A stretch of DNA of 64,000 nt, from the NCBI GenBank assembly GCA_020002185.1, contig CM034543.1, positions 30,654,459 to 30,718,458 of the forward strand. Reading direction: 5' to 3'. The position numbers and the translations under genes were made by a program. Source of the stretch: Paraescarpia echinospica. Its lineage: Eukaryota > Annelida > Polychaeta > Sabellida > Siboglinidae. Every line of letters starts with the position of its first letter. Within the stretch, counting starts at the first letter, position 1. Positions 34,100-47,000 of this stretch are shown in pieces. Under the pieces are notes generated by a model. The model was not told where the DNA came from and made no database searches. It worked only from the letters and a program-made list of their open reading frames with translations.

Positions 34100-35400
34100 T
34101 AAGTATTCTGTAATCGTGTCTGCTAAATAAATAAGTAGTTCACGCAGCCAACACGTGCATGTTTTGAGATTTTTGAGTGTGTTTCATTAATAACGCTTTG
34201 TTTGAGTTGGCTCGCCTATTCGGTTATTGTATAATCTGCGGAATGTGCTCGCGTTCATGTACGAGGTATGTGACCGTGACTTCGTGAACACGGCATGGTA
34301 ACATTTTATTAGTAGTTCTTGACACTGGTCAGTTTTTTACAATTCATAATATGTGCAACTAAATATATGTTTGATTTAACACATACTGAATTTTTTTGGT
34401 AGACTTTCTTTCATTATCAATTGTTCAATTAGTTATTGTTAACATTATAAAATTATAACTAATGTGTTCTTATTAAACACGTAGTCTTTTATGATCCTTG
34501 TGTGAAATTGTCTGTATTATTTTATTACGCGGACATAAACATATCGTCTATATAGAAAACAAATATTATTTATATTACTTTTTGAGAAAAATGGCTCCAA
34601 TGCTAAGGACATTTTATGTCTTTACCCCTTGTCATGCTCTCCCAAACCGGCCACCCAAAATCCAGGACACTCCAGGATTTCACAGGAGCGTTGGCAGGTA
34701 TATAGTACTACATACATGCTTGAGTACACTGTGATATTATCTTAATGTAGATATCAGTTTATGTTTAGTAATTGGCAAATTCTATCTGTCTATCACAAAT
34801 TCTATCTGTCAATGCATCCGTGTTTAGGGACTAAGATCCAAAAGTCGTTAAATGTTTTCTTTTAGTTGCTCCTTACATAAATCCACATGTTTCATAACGC
34901 GTTTGGGTTTGTTTTCTTGTCCACTGTCTAACGTTCTCATTGCAGAAAAACGTACGTTCCTGTTTGGCTCGATTCCTGACATATCAGCAATGTGCCGCAG
35001 TCTTGTACTTTTGCGCAACGTATCGATATTTAAAGCAGTTACGGTTATATTTCATCGCAAAGAAAATTAATGGTTAGAAAATGGTTTTATAATAATAATA
35101 ATAAGACGGTTTTTTTCTAACATAACAACGATAATATTTATATACAATGTTTGTGGCACATAAATACGTATTATGTCAGAAAAAGGGATATACTGAAGAA
35201 CGTTCTTATAGTTGTATACCCCTAAACAAATTTCTTTAGGTATTACACAGTATACAATTTAATACGTGACAGTACAGCATAATCTTCACATCGATTTTTG
35301 GTATGAAATATTGCACGAATACCCGGTAAGTGAAGACAGGCACTGGTATTATTAGTGTATAAATTAATAATAAACATTCAAATACAGTACATTATAACAC
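34100..35400. other. No gene; one dispersed repeat fragment
   Basis: Apart from 34630-34705, whose reverse complement (tatacctgccaacgctcc, cctggattttggg) resembles the repeat at 6470, nothing is recognised. Confidence 0.5.
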
Positions 35401-35479
35401 AATCATACATGTATCGGGACATTTCCCTAGCCATTTGTGTTGGAAGAAAAGTGCATATTTAAGTTTAGTGTACTTCTTT

Positions 35480-36960
35480 TGAAGTTATTGTTATAAATAT
35501 CTTTTGAACATATCAATTTTTAACTTGTTAACGAATGTGGAAAAGGTTGGCATCAGTGTAGTATGTGTTGGTAGTGAATTCCAGCACTTTACATCATAAA
35601 TTGATCAGCCTCGCGATTTAACATTTGTTCTGATACTTTGAACTACACATTAACATTGGACTCGAGAAGGACGTAAATTAGTTTGCTTCACAAAGAGGCA
35701 CTGAACGTTGATAGGTACTGGCATATTATTGTATGTTTTAAACATTATTGAACACATTTTTACGTGTACTAAGTCTTTAAATTTAAGTATTCTACACCTA
35801 TAAAATAGTGGGTTTGTGTGATGTAGTCTACCAACACCACATATCAGTCTGATAACCTTTTTTCTGTACCACGGTAACACAGTGTACATTAGTAATACAT
35901 GCATTTCCCCAAATTTCACAGCAGTAGCACAGTGTAGGTAAGAACATTGAATAATATAGGGTAAGTATGCTTGTGGTTCCTAGGACATGACTTGCCCTGT
36001 GCATCACATCATTTATTCTAGACAGGTTTGTCTTGACATCATTTATATGATATTTCCAAGTTAGCTTTTCATCAATCAGAACTCAAAGGAATTTGGTCTC
36101 TAGTAATTTGATTATTGTTAATGTTTATGTCCATATCACAATTTATTCTGTGGTTGCCAAAGACCATATAATTTGTTTTTGATACATTCAATGACAATTT
36201 GTTCACACTGAACCATGTGTACAGTTTCTCAAGTTCACAGTTGACTACACTTATAAGGCTATGTACATATGTATATGAATACAAAATATTGGTGTCGTCT
36301 GCAAACATTTTCAAATGTCATTAATATACAGGATAAATAGTTTAGTTCCTAGCACTGAACCTTGCGGTACACCGCATGAGACATTTATTAAATCAGACGA
36401 ACATTCACCTATTTTGACAAATTGCTTTCTGTCACATAGATAGCTCTTGTCCCATTTCTCTGCCACACCACGAACACCATAGTAACTGAGTTGTTCTATT
36501 AGTACAGAATGGTTTACTACATCAAAAGCTCTTTTAAGTCGATGAAGACACCAAATATTTCTTTCTATACAGTGATGCACTAATTTCTTCTACCAAGTCA
36601 AGCAGTGCATGTGAGGTGGACATTGGGGAACGAAACCCATACTGGCTGTTTGACAGGACATTGTTTTTATCAAAAATTGTTCTAGTCTTTTATTATAGAG
36701 CTTTTCATGTATTTTTGAGAACTGACACAGTAGAGGTATTGGTATATTGTTATTAAAATCTGCTTTTGAACCGTTTTTAAATATGGGGATAATTATTGAT
36801 ACTGTCATGCTGGAAAGAAAAAATTCCACTTTGAAAGGACATGTTAAATATTGTTGTCAGTGGTTTACTAATAGTTTGTATAGTTTTCTTAACAATATTT
36901 ATGCTCATGCCATTAATATCTGTTGAATTTTTGTTTTTACAAGTTAATTAATAATAACTT
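35480..36960 (-). mobile_element. LINE reverse transcriptase remnant
   Basis: Minus-strand fragments run in order. They are IIIPIFKNGSKADFNN and FSKIHEKLYNKRLEQFL (36829-36640), LKRAFDVVNHSVLIEQLSYY then INVSCGVPQGSVLGT...FILYINDI (36580-36311), MKMFADDTNILYSY then WFSVNKLSLNVSKTNYMVFG (36314-36080), and VIRLICGVGRLHHTNPLFYR (35870-35810). These are RT motifs A (AFDVVNH), B (PQGSVLG) and C (ADD) of a Jockey/CR1-group element. Frame changes separate the fragments. Confidence 0.85.
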
Positions 36961-37330
36961 TATTTAGACACTAAAATCCAAAGTAGAACTATGTTCAGTA
37001 GTGTTGACAATATGGGGTATGACAACTAAAGTATAACATTGTGACGACTAAACATTAAAAGCGAGTTTAACATAGTGTGTTTTAAGACGAGCTTTAAATG
37101 TGTCCATGCACTGTATCAGTCGTAAATCTTCCGGCAACGCATTCCAGAGGGTCGTTCTTGCGCACGAGAACGAGCGACGGCCGTACCGCTCAAGGTTGTA
37201 CCGCGGTACAGTTAATAGTCCACAGTCAGTTGATCGAAGTGCGCTGTGCAGCACGTATGGTGAAATCAATGAAGCGGTGTTCTGATAATGTCAATTATTT
37301 CTTCTTCATTTGTTTTCCTAGTTTCCTAGT
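36960..37330 (-). mobile_element. CR1/L2-type LINE 3' fragment
   Basis: The minus strand encodes YNLERYGRRSFSCARTTLWN then ALPEDLR...FKARLKTHYVKLAF-stop (37269-37048), the conserved C-terminal tail of CR1/L2-type ORF2. AATAAA and a short ttattattaa tail follow near 36955-36970. It abuts the other LINE but belongs to a different one. Confidence 0.72.
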
Positions 37331-37439
37331 TGTTTCCAGCACTCGGCAACGTTCTATTAACTGACTAGCCTGTATATATTGTGGTTACAATGTTATGATC
37401 TAATGAGGTCTCATTCAACTAGCCATCCTTTTTCAGAAC

Positions 37440-37699
37440 ATTATTGCCAAGCCGACCTTTTTATGCTGGCACTGAGGGTGGTCACTGCCAGGGTGCTTGT
37501 CGCCCTCAGTGGTTCTTTTACGTCCCAAATTGAGACGGGACCGACATTAACGTGATCTCCGATTCACGACGGATACACTCCCAATGTTGAGAGCCAGGTT
37601 TTTACACCAAATATACCATACCTGCCCGGTCCTGGTATTGAACTCGGGGCGCCGGCATGTCAGGCGGATGTGCTAACCACTACACTATCGCGCACCCCC
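37440..37699 (-). repeat. tRNA-derived SINE (family 3), minus strand
   Basis: Read from 37699 on the minus strand, gcgatagtgtagtggttagc is an A box and gagttcaataccagg a B box. They are followed by a non-tRNA body with ctctcaacattgggagtgta. Confidence 0.75.
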
Positions 37700-38032
37700 A
37701 ATGGTTGAGTGTGTAGGGCCTATAATTTTCGAACGACCAATTAAGACACAAATTGAAAAGTTATATTGTCTCTGGGTTGGCTGGTTAAAATTAAAAGTTT
37801 GGCTGTACCGTAAGCGCGGTAAGATACAACGCGGTGCTAAACAAAGGTCACCATTCGTAAACGTCCCTGTTCAACGGCAGCACCGACTTGGTGTACTAGT
37901 GCTGCCACCTTACCTATTACACATGATTCGCCTTCTAGGCGGCACCGGTAAATATACGGTTCTTATTGGTATTATTGGTTCATGACACGCGCAAACGAAC
38001 GAATTCCGTGTAGCTTTTCGTCAAATGTCAAC

Positions 38033-41000
38033 ATGAGTCGTAGTCCTTTGGATAAATGTTTGGCAGCGCTTCGATCGTCAGAGTCAGACAGCGAACGCCT
38101 TGCAGCATTATTATTAGTAAGATCATGGCAGTTATTGATGACCAAGAGGCAGGAGAATAAATTTTAGCGAGCGATAATACAATATACACGGCATGTTACC
38201 CGCCACCGACCATGGCTATGCCGGGTCCCGGATGGTTCGGCCCCCGACGTGTTCGGCCCACGGAGACGGATGTTTCGGCCCACGCCGACGGATGGTTCGG
38301 CCCACGTAACAAAAATCCGCTATACAGGGTCAGATGTTTCGGCCTACGCCGACGGATGTTTCAGTCAACTTCTCCGACAATTTCATGGGCGGTGTCGGAT
38401 GTTTCGGCCCATTGATAATCCCGTTGCGTTTGAAGATTGTTTTTGTGTTTCACAATAAATTACCTACCACCTCTTTATTGTTTGTTAGTTTGAACTCGCA
38501 CTCTTACCTCGATTGCTTGTATGTGTGATATTTGTTTGTTTGTTGCAAAATATCCTAGCAGTAAGCTAAACAAACACGGTAACGGAACACACGATGTGAG
38601 CACATGCAATGTGCTCACTTCCTTTATGTACTTGATGTCGATTGAACAGATAAAATGTGTGACCACACTTTTCAAAGACGCATTGATGGAAGTGTTATTC
38701 TACATTCCACAGCTCTGTTATAACGATTTTTCAAGGGCTGTATGATGATGACGAATGTGTCTCCTTTCCAGAATAAATATAATTATTATTGCAAGCTATA
38801 CATTGAAACATTACACGTAAATATATAATAATTCATGACACATTTACTGAAAATATGCAAGTAAAAATAGTTGCATGCAATATAAGAATTATTTAAACAT
38901 CAAATAAAATACTTTGATTTCCGCAGCAACTAAGGTCGCAAAGGTCAGATTTCTAAACAGAAGCAGGACAGTTAGCCTGAATAATCTAAAGGCTAAACAG
39001 GGTCAGGTGCCTGACTGTTAGTGACAATGGCAGTGTAATTAATTAACATATATATTTTTTTTATAATCAAGAATGCACATATGCCTGCTTGCCAATGTTG
39101 ACATGCCTATGATGAGTGTAAAAAATGAGGGTGTGTTTCTGAAATAGTCCCCAAGACCCCAAACCCACATCAACATTCATTGCCAAATGGCATTGCAACC
39201 TAATGCATACATGCCATAGGCCATAAAACATCCTGGAAATGATTCAGTGTTAATTCAGTCTTAATTATATGAAAATTAAGTCTTACTTATGACAAAACAA
39301 TAATAAGTTGGAATAATTAATAAGTAAATGTGTCAATTGTTATGCTATTGTAGCAAGGCCATGTTATAATGTAGTGTGTTTGATTTTGTAGGTGACGAAA
39401 CTAATAAAATCGGAAGAATGTGACAGAGACACGAGAAGGGACATCTTCGAAGCTGTGGGCTTCAAATTCCTCATCCGACTGCTAAAGACAGGTAATTCAT
39501 GTTGTTGCTGCGATTGCAAAATTTGTGGGAAACCTTCGGGTCACAGGTGAATGCCATAGGAATTGTTGCAATATTTTTCCTGAAGAATCAAGAATGAAAA
39601 TATGTACAATATTTTATTAACTGCTAGAAGTTCCTTGCTATTCAGTTGCATACTTCATGACACTTGTTGGTAAAAAACATTATTTACAATAAAAACATTG
39701 GTTTCAGGTTGTTAATTATTGTATAAAATTATGCTAAACTTAATGTATGTAGCTTTTATGTGGAGCGCAATAGCACAGCGTTAAAACCTTCGGACTCTCG
39801 CCTGAGAGAACGCGGGTTCAAATCCTGTGCGGCGGTATCGAACCTTTGGCAAGTTCGTTTACTCTACATTGCTTCAGTTCACTCAGCTGTATGAATGAGT
39901 ACCTGGCTATGGACAGTGGTGGATATTTGTGTACGAATAGTCTTCGTGCATTAATTGCAGCGTGGCTGAATGCTTACTGGAGAATGGTATTCGATTAAAC
40001 AGGTCTGCCAGGGAGTAAAATGTAAAGTGCTTTGAGCAGTCCCGAGGACTGGATACTGCGCTATATAAGAACTTGCCTTTACCTTTTATGTGGATTATTA
40101 CCAGTTAAGGAGAAATCAGTTGCACTGAGTCAAACAAATATTAATGTTGGGTGTAGGGTTCAAATGCTGATTAGTACACACATACAGTGAACGCCTTGCA
40201 GCATTATTAGTAGTAATATCATGGCTGTTATTGATGACCAAGAGAATAAGTTTTAGCGAGCGATAATACAATATATACAGCATGTTACCACAGACCTGGG
40301 GTCAAATGCATTTGCATTTAAATGCGACTGATCCAGTATTTGCATTTGAACATTTTGAGCCAAAAATATATTTGCATTTAAATACATTTTAAAAGCATTT
40401 GAAAAATCAAATATTTTTAAAATACTTATAGCATTTAATTCTGTCAATGAAAACTGTTATCACAGCTGTGCTTAATTAAATAAGTTGATACAGGTCACTC
40501 ATGTTACTTAGGTGATCACCCAGGCATTACATTCACTGAGAGAAAACTGGCCTCCCTACAGCTCTTTTATTAGCTGACTGACTGCAGCCAGTTGCATGCT
40601 TTGATCATTAACTCAGCTTTAACTGGGGTCATTGTCAGATGGATGATCAGTGTATCAGCTGGCCTGCCACAGGGTCAGGTTAGCAAGCATTTAATTGACA
40701 GTGTGTGGCTTAATCTAATTTTATTGAAAGACAATGTCATAGTTTAGTGCATCAGTGGGCACAGGAAATGGAAAACAGGATTAACCTGTCACAGGGGAAA
40801 AAATTAACAATGTGTGACCAATTAGAGATTGGTACTATTGACTCAATGAACTTCCTTAATTCTGGATTTATAAACAATGGTCAAATATAGCTCTTTTTTG
40901 TTATTATTTATTGTGCATGGGCACGAGGATGTCAAGAGAATTAGAAAAGTATTTGAAAAGTATTTGCATTTAAATACTTTTCAATGTATTTGACCCCATG

Positions 41001-44000
41001 TCTGTGTTACCATGGCTATGCCTATGTCACGGCTTCGCGTGTCTTGTATTATTACTCACTAACATGCTTGACCATTCAGGGCATAGGTCACTGTTTCACT
41101 TCCACGTTCAGGGTACATCTTTTGCACACCAATAGTTCTTGCATAGTAACTAATATTATTGATAGAGAATTATACCAATATTATCCACTTGCTGTTCTAG
41201 AAAAAGTACCAGAGGGATGCTCAACAAATGCCTACAAATCGTTAGCCATGACATTACTTGCTTGCTTCTGCACCGAGTCTGACCTGGTAAACTCCTTTCA
41301 TTCGATATTGTATATATGTACATATGCATGCATAGCTGAAAACAACTTTCAGGCCTTCATAATTATAGGGCTGTTTGTGTTGAGTGATTTTTGATGAATT
41401 TGTTATCCAACATTATCACACTGCAAGTATTGGGAATGTAAACACCCACATGAGCCCAATTTGAGGAGAATCAGCAACCGCTGCATCCATCATGACTTTT
41501 ATGCAAAGCTAAACTTTGGAGTGGCATGAGTTAATATCTAGGTCACAGTGTCTAGACATGTCACTCACCGAAACGTGCACATAATTTAGTTGCATGTAAC
41601 ACAGCAGTCCACCAAAAACAAAACCTACAATGCAAGCCTGTCTTAAGACTTCTGGAGTCTCTTGACAGGTTATTGACATATTTGATCTGTGCCTCCATTT
41701 CAACAGATTATTTCCACAGTACTTCATCACTCACTCAGTCTCTGCCTGTCATGTAGATAAGCAACCTGTCTAGTGGTGGTGTCCTATATCACATTGCAAA
41801 ATTTTATTTCTATGTATATTTGATGCATTTACAAAATGACCATTATCTCACTCTATATTAGTAAAGGATGCCGTTTATACTTTGTTCTTTCTTTGTTTAG
41901 GTATCCGATCCAGAAATGTTGAGATGCATTCCAGTCTTCAACAATATCATTACAACCAAGTAAGTAGGCAAACAGTTTATGAAACATTCTCATTTAAACA
42001 AAGTACTATTTACTAAAGACACGTTTGTCAATATTCATGTTAACAGTAGTCGGGCCCTCTTAATCACATGCTAGCCACATATATTTCCATAAGTTATTCA
42101 TAATTGCCCCTGGTCAAAACACTGCGTCTGGTTGGTAGGTACAGTGATTGTGGTATCACATGGCCATGACATCACTTTTGGTTGGTAGGCACAACAGCCA
42201 TACAGGTTAACTATTGATTAATAAGGTAAATATGTTTTGATGATGGGATAGTACTTTATGTACATAAATTAAATTGAAAATAAAGTGTAAGTAGCTAGTC
42301 GTTTAACTGACACTTTTTGGCAAAGTATAGTATTATTAATATGTCAGGGAGACGCCCATTATAACCTGGCATGACTTGCATCACAGGAGCAACTCTGCTG
42401 CATACAATACTTATAACCTAATAATTAATTACCGTATTCATTCTATTAAGCGCACAGTACGTTTAGCGAACATTTAGGCAGTCAACGCTCTCCAATTGGA
42501 TCGGTCAGCAGTCAACATTTTGACGTCACTCTCAAATATTTGAGACATGGAATTATGTCAAATTTTGTGTTCCAATAAGCATACAGGGGTGTGCATCCAT
42601 TTTCTGTGGTTCCTGAGTACAGCCATCTCAGCAGTCATGACTGGCAAGTGATTTATGCATCTGACATATCACATATGAGCAACAGGATACAAGAACACTG
42701 TAAAAATCTGATAGTTTAGTTGGACCTTTCGATGTTGTTTCATCAACAAGCTTTGAATCTAGTGTGATATTGGTAGAGTCAAGGCTGGCATTGGAGATCA
42801 CTGTCACGGCGTCAGATGCTGCTAAAAAGAGGGTGTACGCTAATTAGGGTGTGTACGCTTAATAGAACGAATATATATTGAAAAATAGTAACTGGACCAT
42901 AATTGATATAGTGTTAATTACAAAGAAATAACAATGTACACAACTGTTTAAAATATTGAATACAATTGTAATTAATGATAATTTTACAGTTACGATTGTA
43001 ACTGACCTGTCTTGATAATAACGAATACATTGTGGTTCCGTTTCAGCCCACCATGTGGAGACACTGAGGAGCAGTCGATGATAACAGAATGTTATGAGTG
43101 TTTATCATGTATTGCTGCTCAAAAATCAACGAGACCATCGCTAATTCATCGTAGATGTATCAATGCACTATGTACAGTTGTCACACAACGTTACTACCGT
43201 GAGTCTGTAACAGTGGTGTTTCTATGTTTAGTCTTGGTAACGACAAAGTTGACATATCTGGAAGATAAAAAGTGTTGTGCTTTTGAAATATTAGACAGTT
43301 ATAAAAATAGTATCTTGTCACAGATTCTCTTCGTAAAGGTACAAGGGTGTGTTTTGATGAACTGGTTAGTAATATGATTTCATCATTATCTGTTTGTGAA
43401 TATTGACCCTACTTTTCAGCATGCAAGGTTAATATGATATATCTGTTGAAGCTTTTAAATGAAACAGAAAGTGGTCCAATTTTTTTATAAATTGTTTATT
43501 AAAACACACTTGGTTGTGAATATGTGTTAAAGTTGCACTCTGAGACTATCCATCTTTTAAATACAAAATTTCAGTGAATCAACATACACTATATATCAAT
43601 TTCCTCAACACCATATAAACTTTATTCACATAATATGTATGTGCTCTATATTTGTTATTGTTGACCTAACATGGCGCCCAGTAATTATGCAAAAGGATAA
43701 TTTATCAAATAACATCGAATGCCGAAGGACATATATGGTAGCAAGTGTGATTAAATAAGCAAATAATTGTTTAACACATTCTTAAAAATGGCTAAAATGG
43801 TAATGCAACTTTAAAACTTTTTATTTCATTAAAACACATCTTGTGGTCAGATGCTAACTATAATAGATAATATGTTATTTCAGATCATGAGAAAGCTTGG
43901 AGCTTACTTGAATACTTGCTATCTGAATGCGGAAGCTCCACGTGGAGGGACAACTTGCATGGGCTGCAGATCCTACTGACGAAGTTGGCAACAGACTTTC

Positions 44001-47000
44001 GAGATGCACAGGTTTGCGTTTCTTTGGTAGAATGCCATACAAATAACATTTTCCGAGTAAACCCTCAGTTGTTTCTGTCTGCTATGTTATGTCAATTGTG
44101 GTTTGATTGTTTCGATTAGAATACAGTTGTGAAATTAACAGGTTTTGCTAATAACTAGCTTCACATGCAAATAAGTATTTTCCATTTTATGGAATATTTG
44201 TTGTGTAGTGTGCATTGCAAGAGAGATTTGACAGGGAGGTTTTGCAAGTTAACAAGGGAAAGTCAATGTTGAATTTTTTGGATGGATGCTAAAACCCAAA
44301 GATTACAATACATATGCTCTGTGGTTAAAGTGTTATTGTATTTTTAGGACAAGAACGTGTTTAGTCTGTGTGTCACTCTCCACAAAGTATTGGCCTCAAT
44401 GGACAAGGTCAGTGAATTCTTGGATTATGGTAATTTTACTGAACTACTAAGGTTCATTTTTCATTTACATCAGCAGAAGTTTGTAAAAGATGTGTCAGAA
44501 CTATTTATATGCTTTGACATATCCACAATATTTTGTAGTTTAGAGACAAAACTGCACTCTCTTGTATTTATTACACAATAATAATTTAGCTGTTGTAGAT
44601 CTGTCTATAAAATTGGTTAATTTTGTGTTATATAACATTTTGATATTGGAATTATTTTAAAATCTGCTTTACACATCTGTTAATGGAGTGTTAAATTGTG
44701 GAATATATACAACTCATTTTGTTTTCTATGCTACTTTAGGAACAGACTCGAGAACTAAAATGCAATGACTGGGTGGAAGACATATACACAACATTACTTC
44801 AACTCCTACAGAGTAGATTAGGTAAGTCTTTACTCCAATCCTCACAGACAAACATTGGTAGTTCTTGGCCATATATAGTGTCGTATTTGTTTGTGACTTG
44901 ATTGGTTATAATATCTTGCCATAAATGTATTTTTGTTAATTTACTATACAATACTATAGTAAAATTTAATGATCTTGTTAAGAAATGATGAACGTATATA
45001 AGTTACATTAATATGCTAAAATCCATTATTGCAAGTAAAATACAAAAGTTTGTAAATAATAAAAATTTATAAATACAAAATAAACAGTAAATAAATAATG
45101 TATTTATAATTAAGACCACAATGGTTAAAATTGTTGAAAATTCAGTATTGTAAACTTTAGTCGTATGTCATTGGTGTCCGGTCGTCAAAGTGATCCGCCA
45201 TCTTGGCTATGCACAGCAGAATGCTGTGCATTGTTTACAATGGGACCCAAACGATGCAGCAGTATTTTGATGGATAATGCCACCTCTAAAGCCTGACAGT
45301 AACATACAAGTTATTCAGGTGACCAGCCAATGATGTGAAGCTTAAAAAATGATGGACTGTTTCCCTCGTTTGATTGCAATAGACGCTGACGCACCTTCTT
45401 GCAGTCGTTGTGTATAACCTGCTGAGAGTCGTTGCTAGGATATTAGACCTGATGTCACGTGATTGCTAATCTTCCCTATAATGGATTTACCTGAAAATGG
45501 TTCTGAGAGAGTGAATGTGTTTCTGTCCAGGGCAGAAAGAGAGGGAGACTGCCCTGGGTGTCTCCTCCCTCCTTGTCGACCTACTGGGAGTGGACTGGGC
45601 CCTAGTGAAAGAGGGGACGAGTCGGACCTTTGTACTTCTCCTGGTCCATCTCGCCTGTGTCGAGATTCGCATGACACTTGAGGACCTTAGTCTCGCACAG
45701 GTAAGGGGTGCTGCAGTAGAGGATCTGCGGTACTTGGTGATGTGATGAAAAACAAGGTTTAAAGTAATTTTTGGATATGACTTTTTAATTATTTATTTAC
45801 TTATTTATAACATTTTAGTAACAATAAGTGACTTTTAATAACTGTTTTAAACACATCTGATAATATGGACATTTTTATTATTTTATATTATTATCAACTT
45901 TTTAAAAACTGTCATGTACGTTTTGTGGAATGGCATCAGTGAAACACACAATAATAAATTGCAAATTATTTAGCCCATCGCAAATAATATTCGTTTATGT
46001 TCAGATTGCAGAAGGAAGTTCTGGTGATTCTAATGCTAAATTCTTTTTCCCGCAGCTGGTTTGACCTGTTGTTGTTTTCATATGATAAATAATAAATAAC
46101 TTTCTTCAGTTTGTTACTGCATGTATCAAATCAAAGAAACATGAAGGATTTCAGGCCAAAATGTAATAAACAACATTTTTTTATTTCACCCAAACAAGGA
46201 CGAAACATTTGCCAAAACACGTTTTGAGCGAGAATAATATGTAAATCTCCACTAAAAGACATGCATAAAACAGCATTTGTTTTCAAAAAGTTTTTATTTA
46301 ATGTTTGAGGATGAAACACAAAAGTTACTTTTTCTGAAAAACCAAGAAAACTGATATATCACGTTTTGCCATGAAACCTTTCATAATTATCATAAAAACA
46401 CAACATAAAATGTGTGTCAAAGCAGCTGTGGACAGAGAATTTATAATTAGAATCATTAGAACCTGCTTCTGCAATTTGATTGGTTCCTGCAATTGGAGAC
46501 ATTTTCATGTCGAATGTTAATTTCATTGTACACCACCAGTTTGGAAAATGTATTGGTTCATGTTTAATTTATTTAATAATAAATAAATTGACATATTATA
46601 GTTAAAAACATGATGACCAGTACAAAACCTGCTGCTATGCCAGCAGAATCTATGATGCTTTTGCACTTTTGCTAGCCTAAAGTGCACACACAATGAATCA
46701 ATGCTGTCGGTTACAAAGGTTTACAATTTGAAAGTTACAAAATTGTGAAAAAAATATTTTGAACCTAGTAAACACAATTTGGCGGGCAATATAAGGGTCA
46801 AAGCACTGTAATCTTCATGTTGTGTTTCATTGTATGCTACCTAGAAAATGGTGTTATTTGAAATTTGAGCAGGAGGTATGCGATTTTGACGACATTTTTT
46901 CAACATATCAATGATGTAATGGCAGTGGCTGTGAAAAGAAATTTCAGGTTTTTCTCAGGTATAATTTTCTTATAATCTGATAAAACGTTTACATGGCCAC

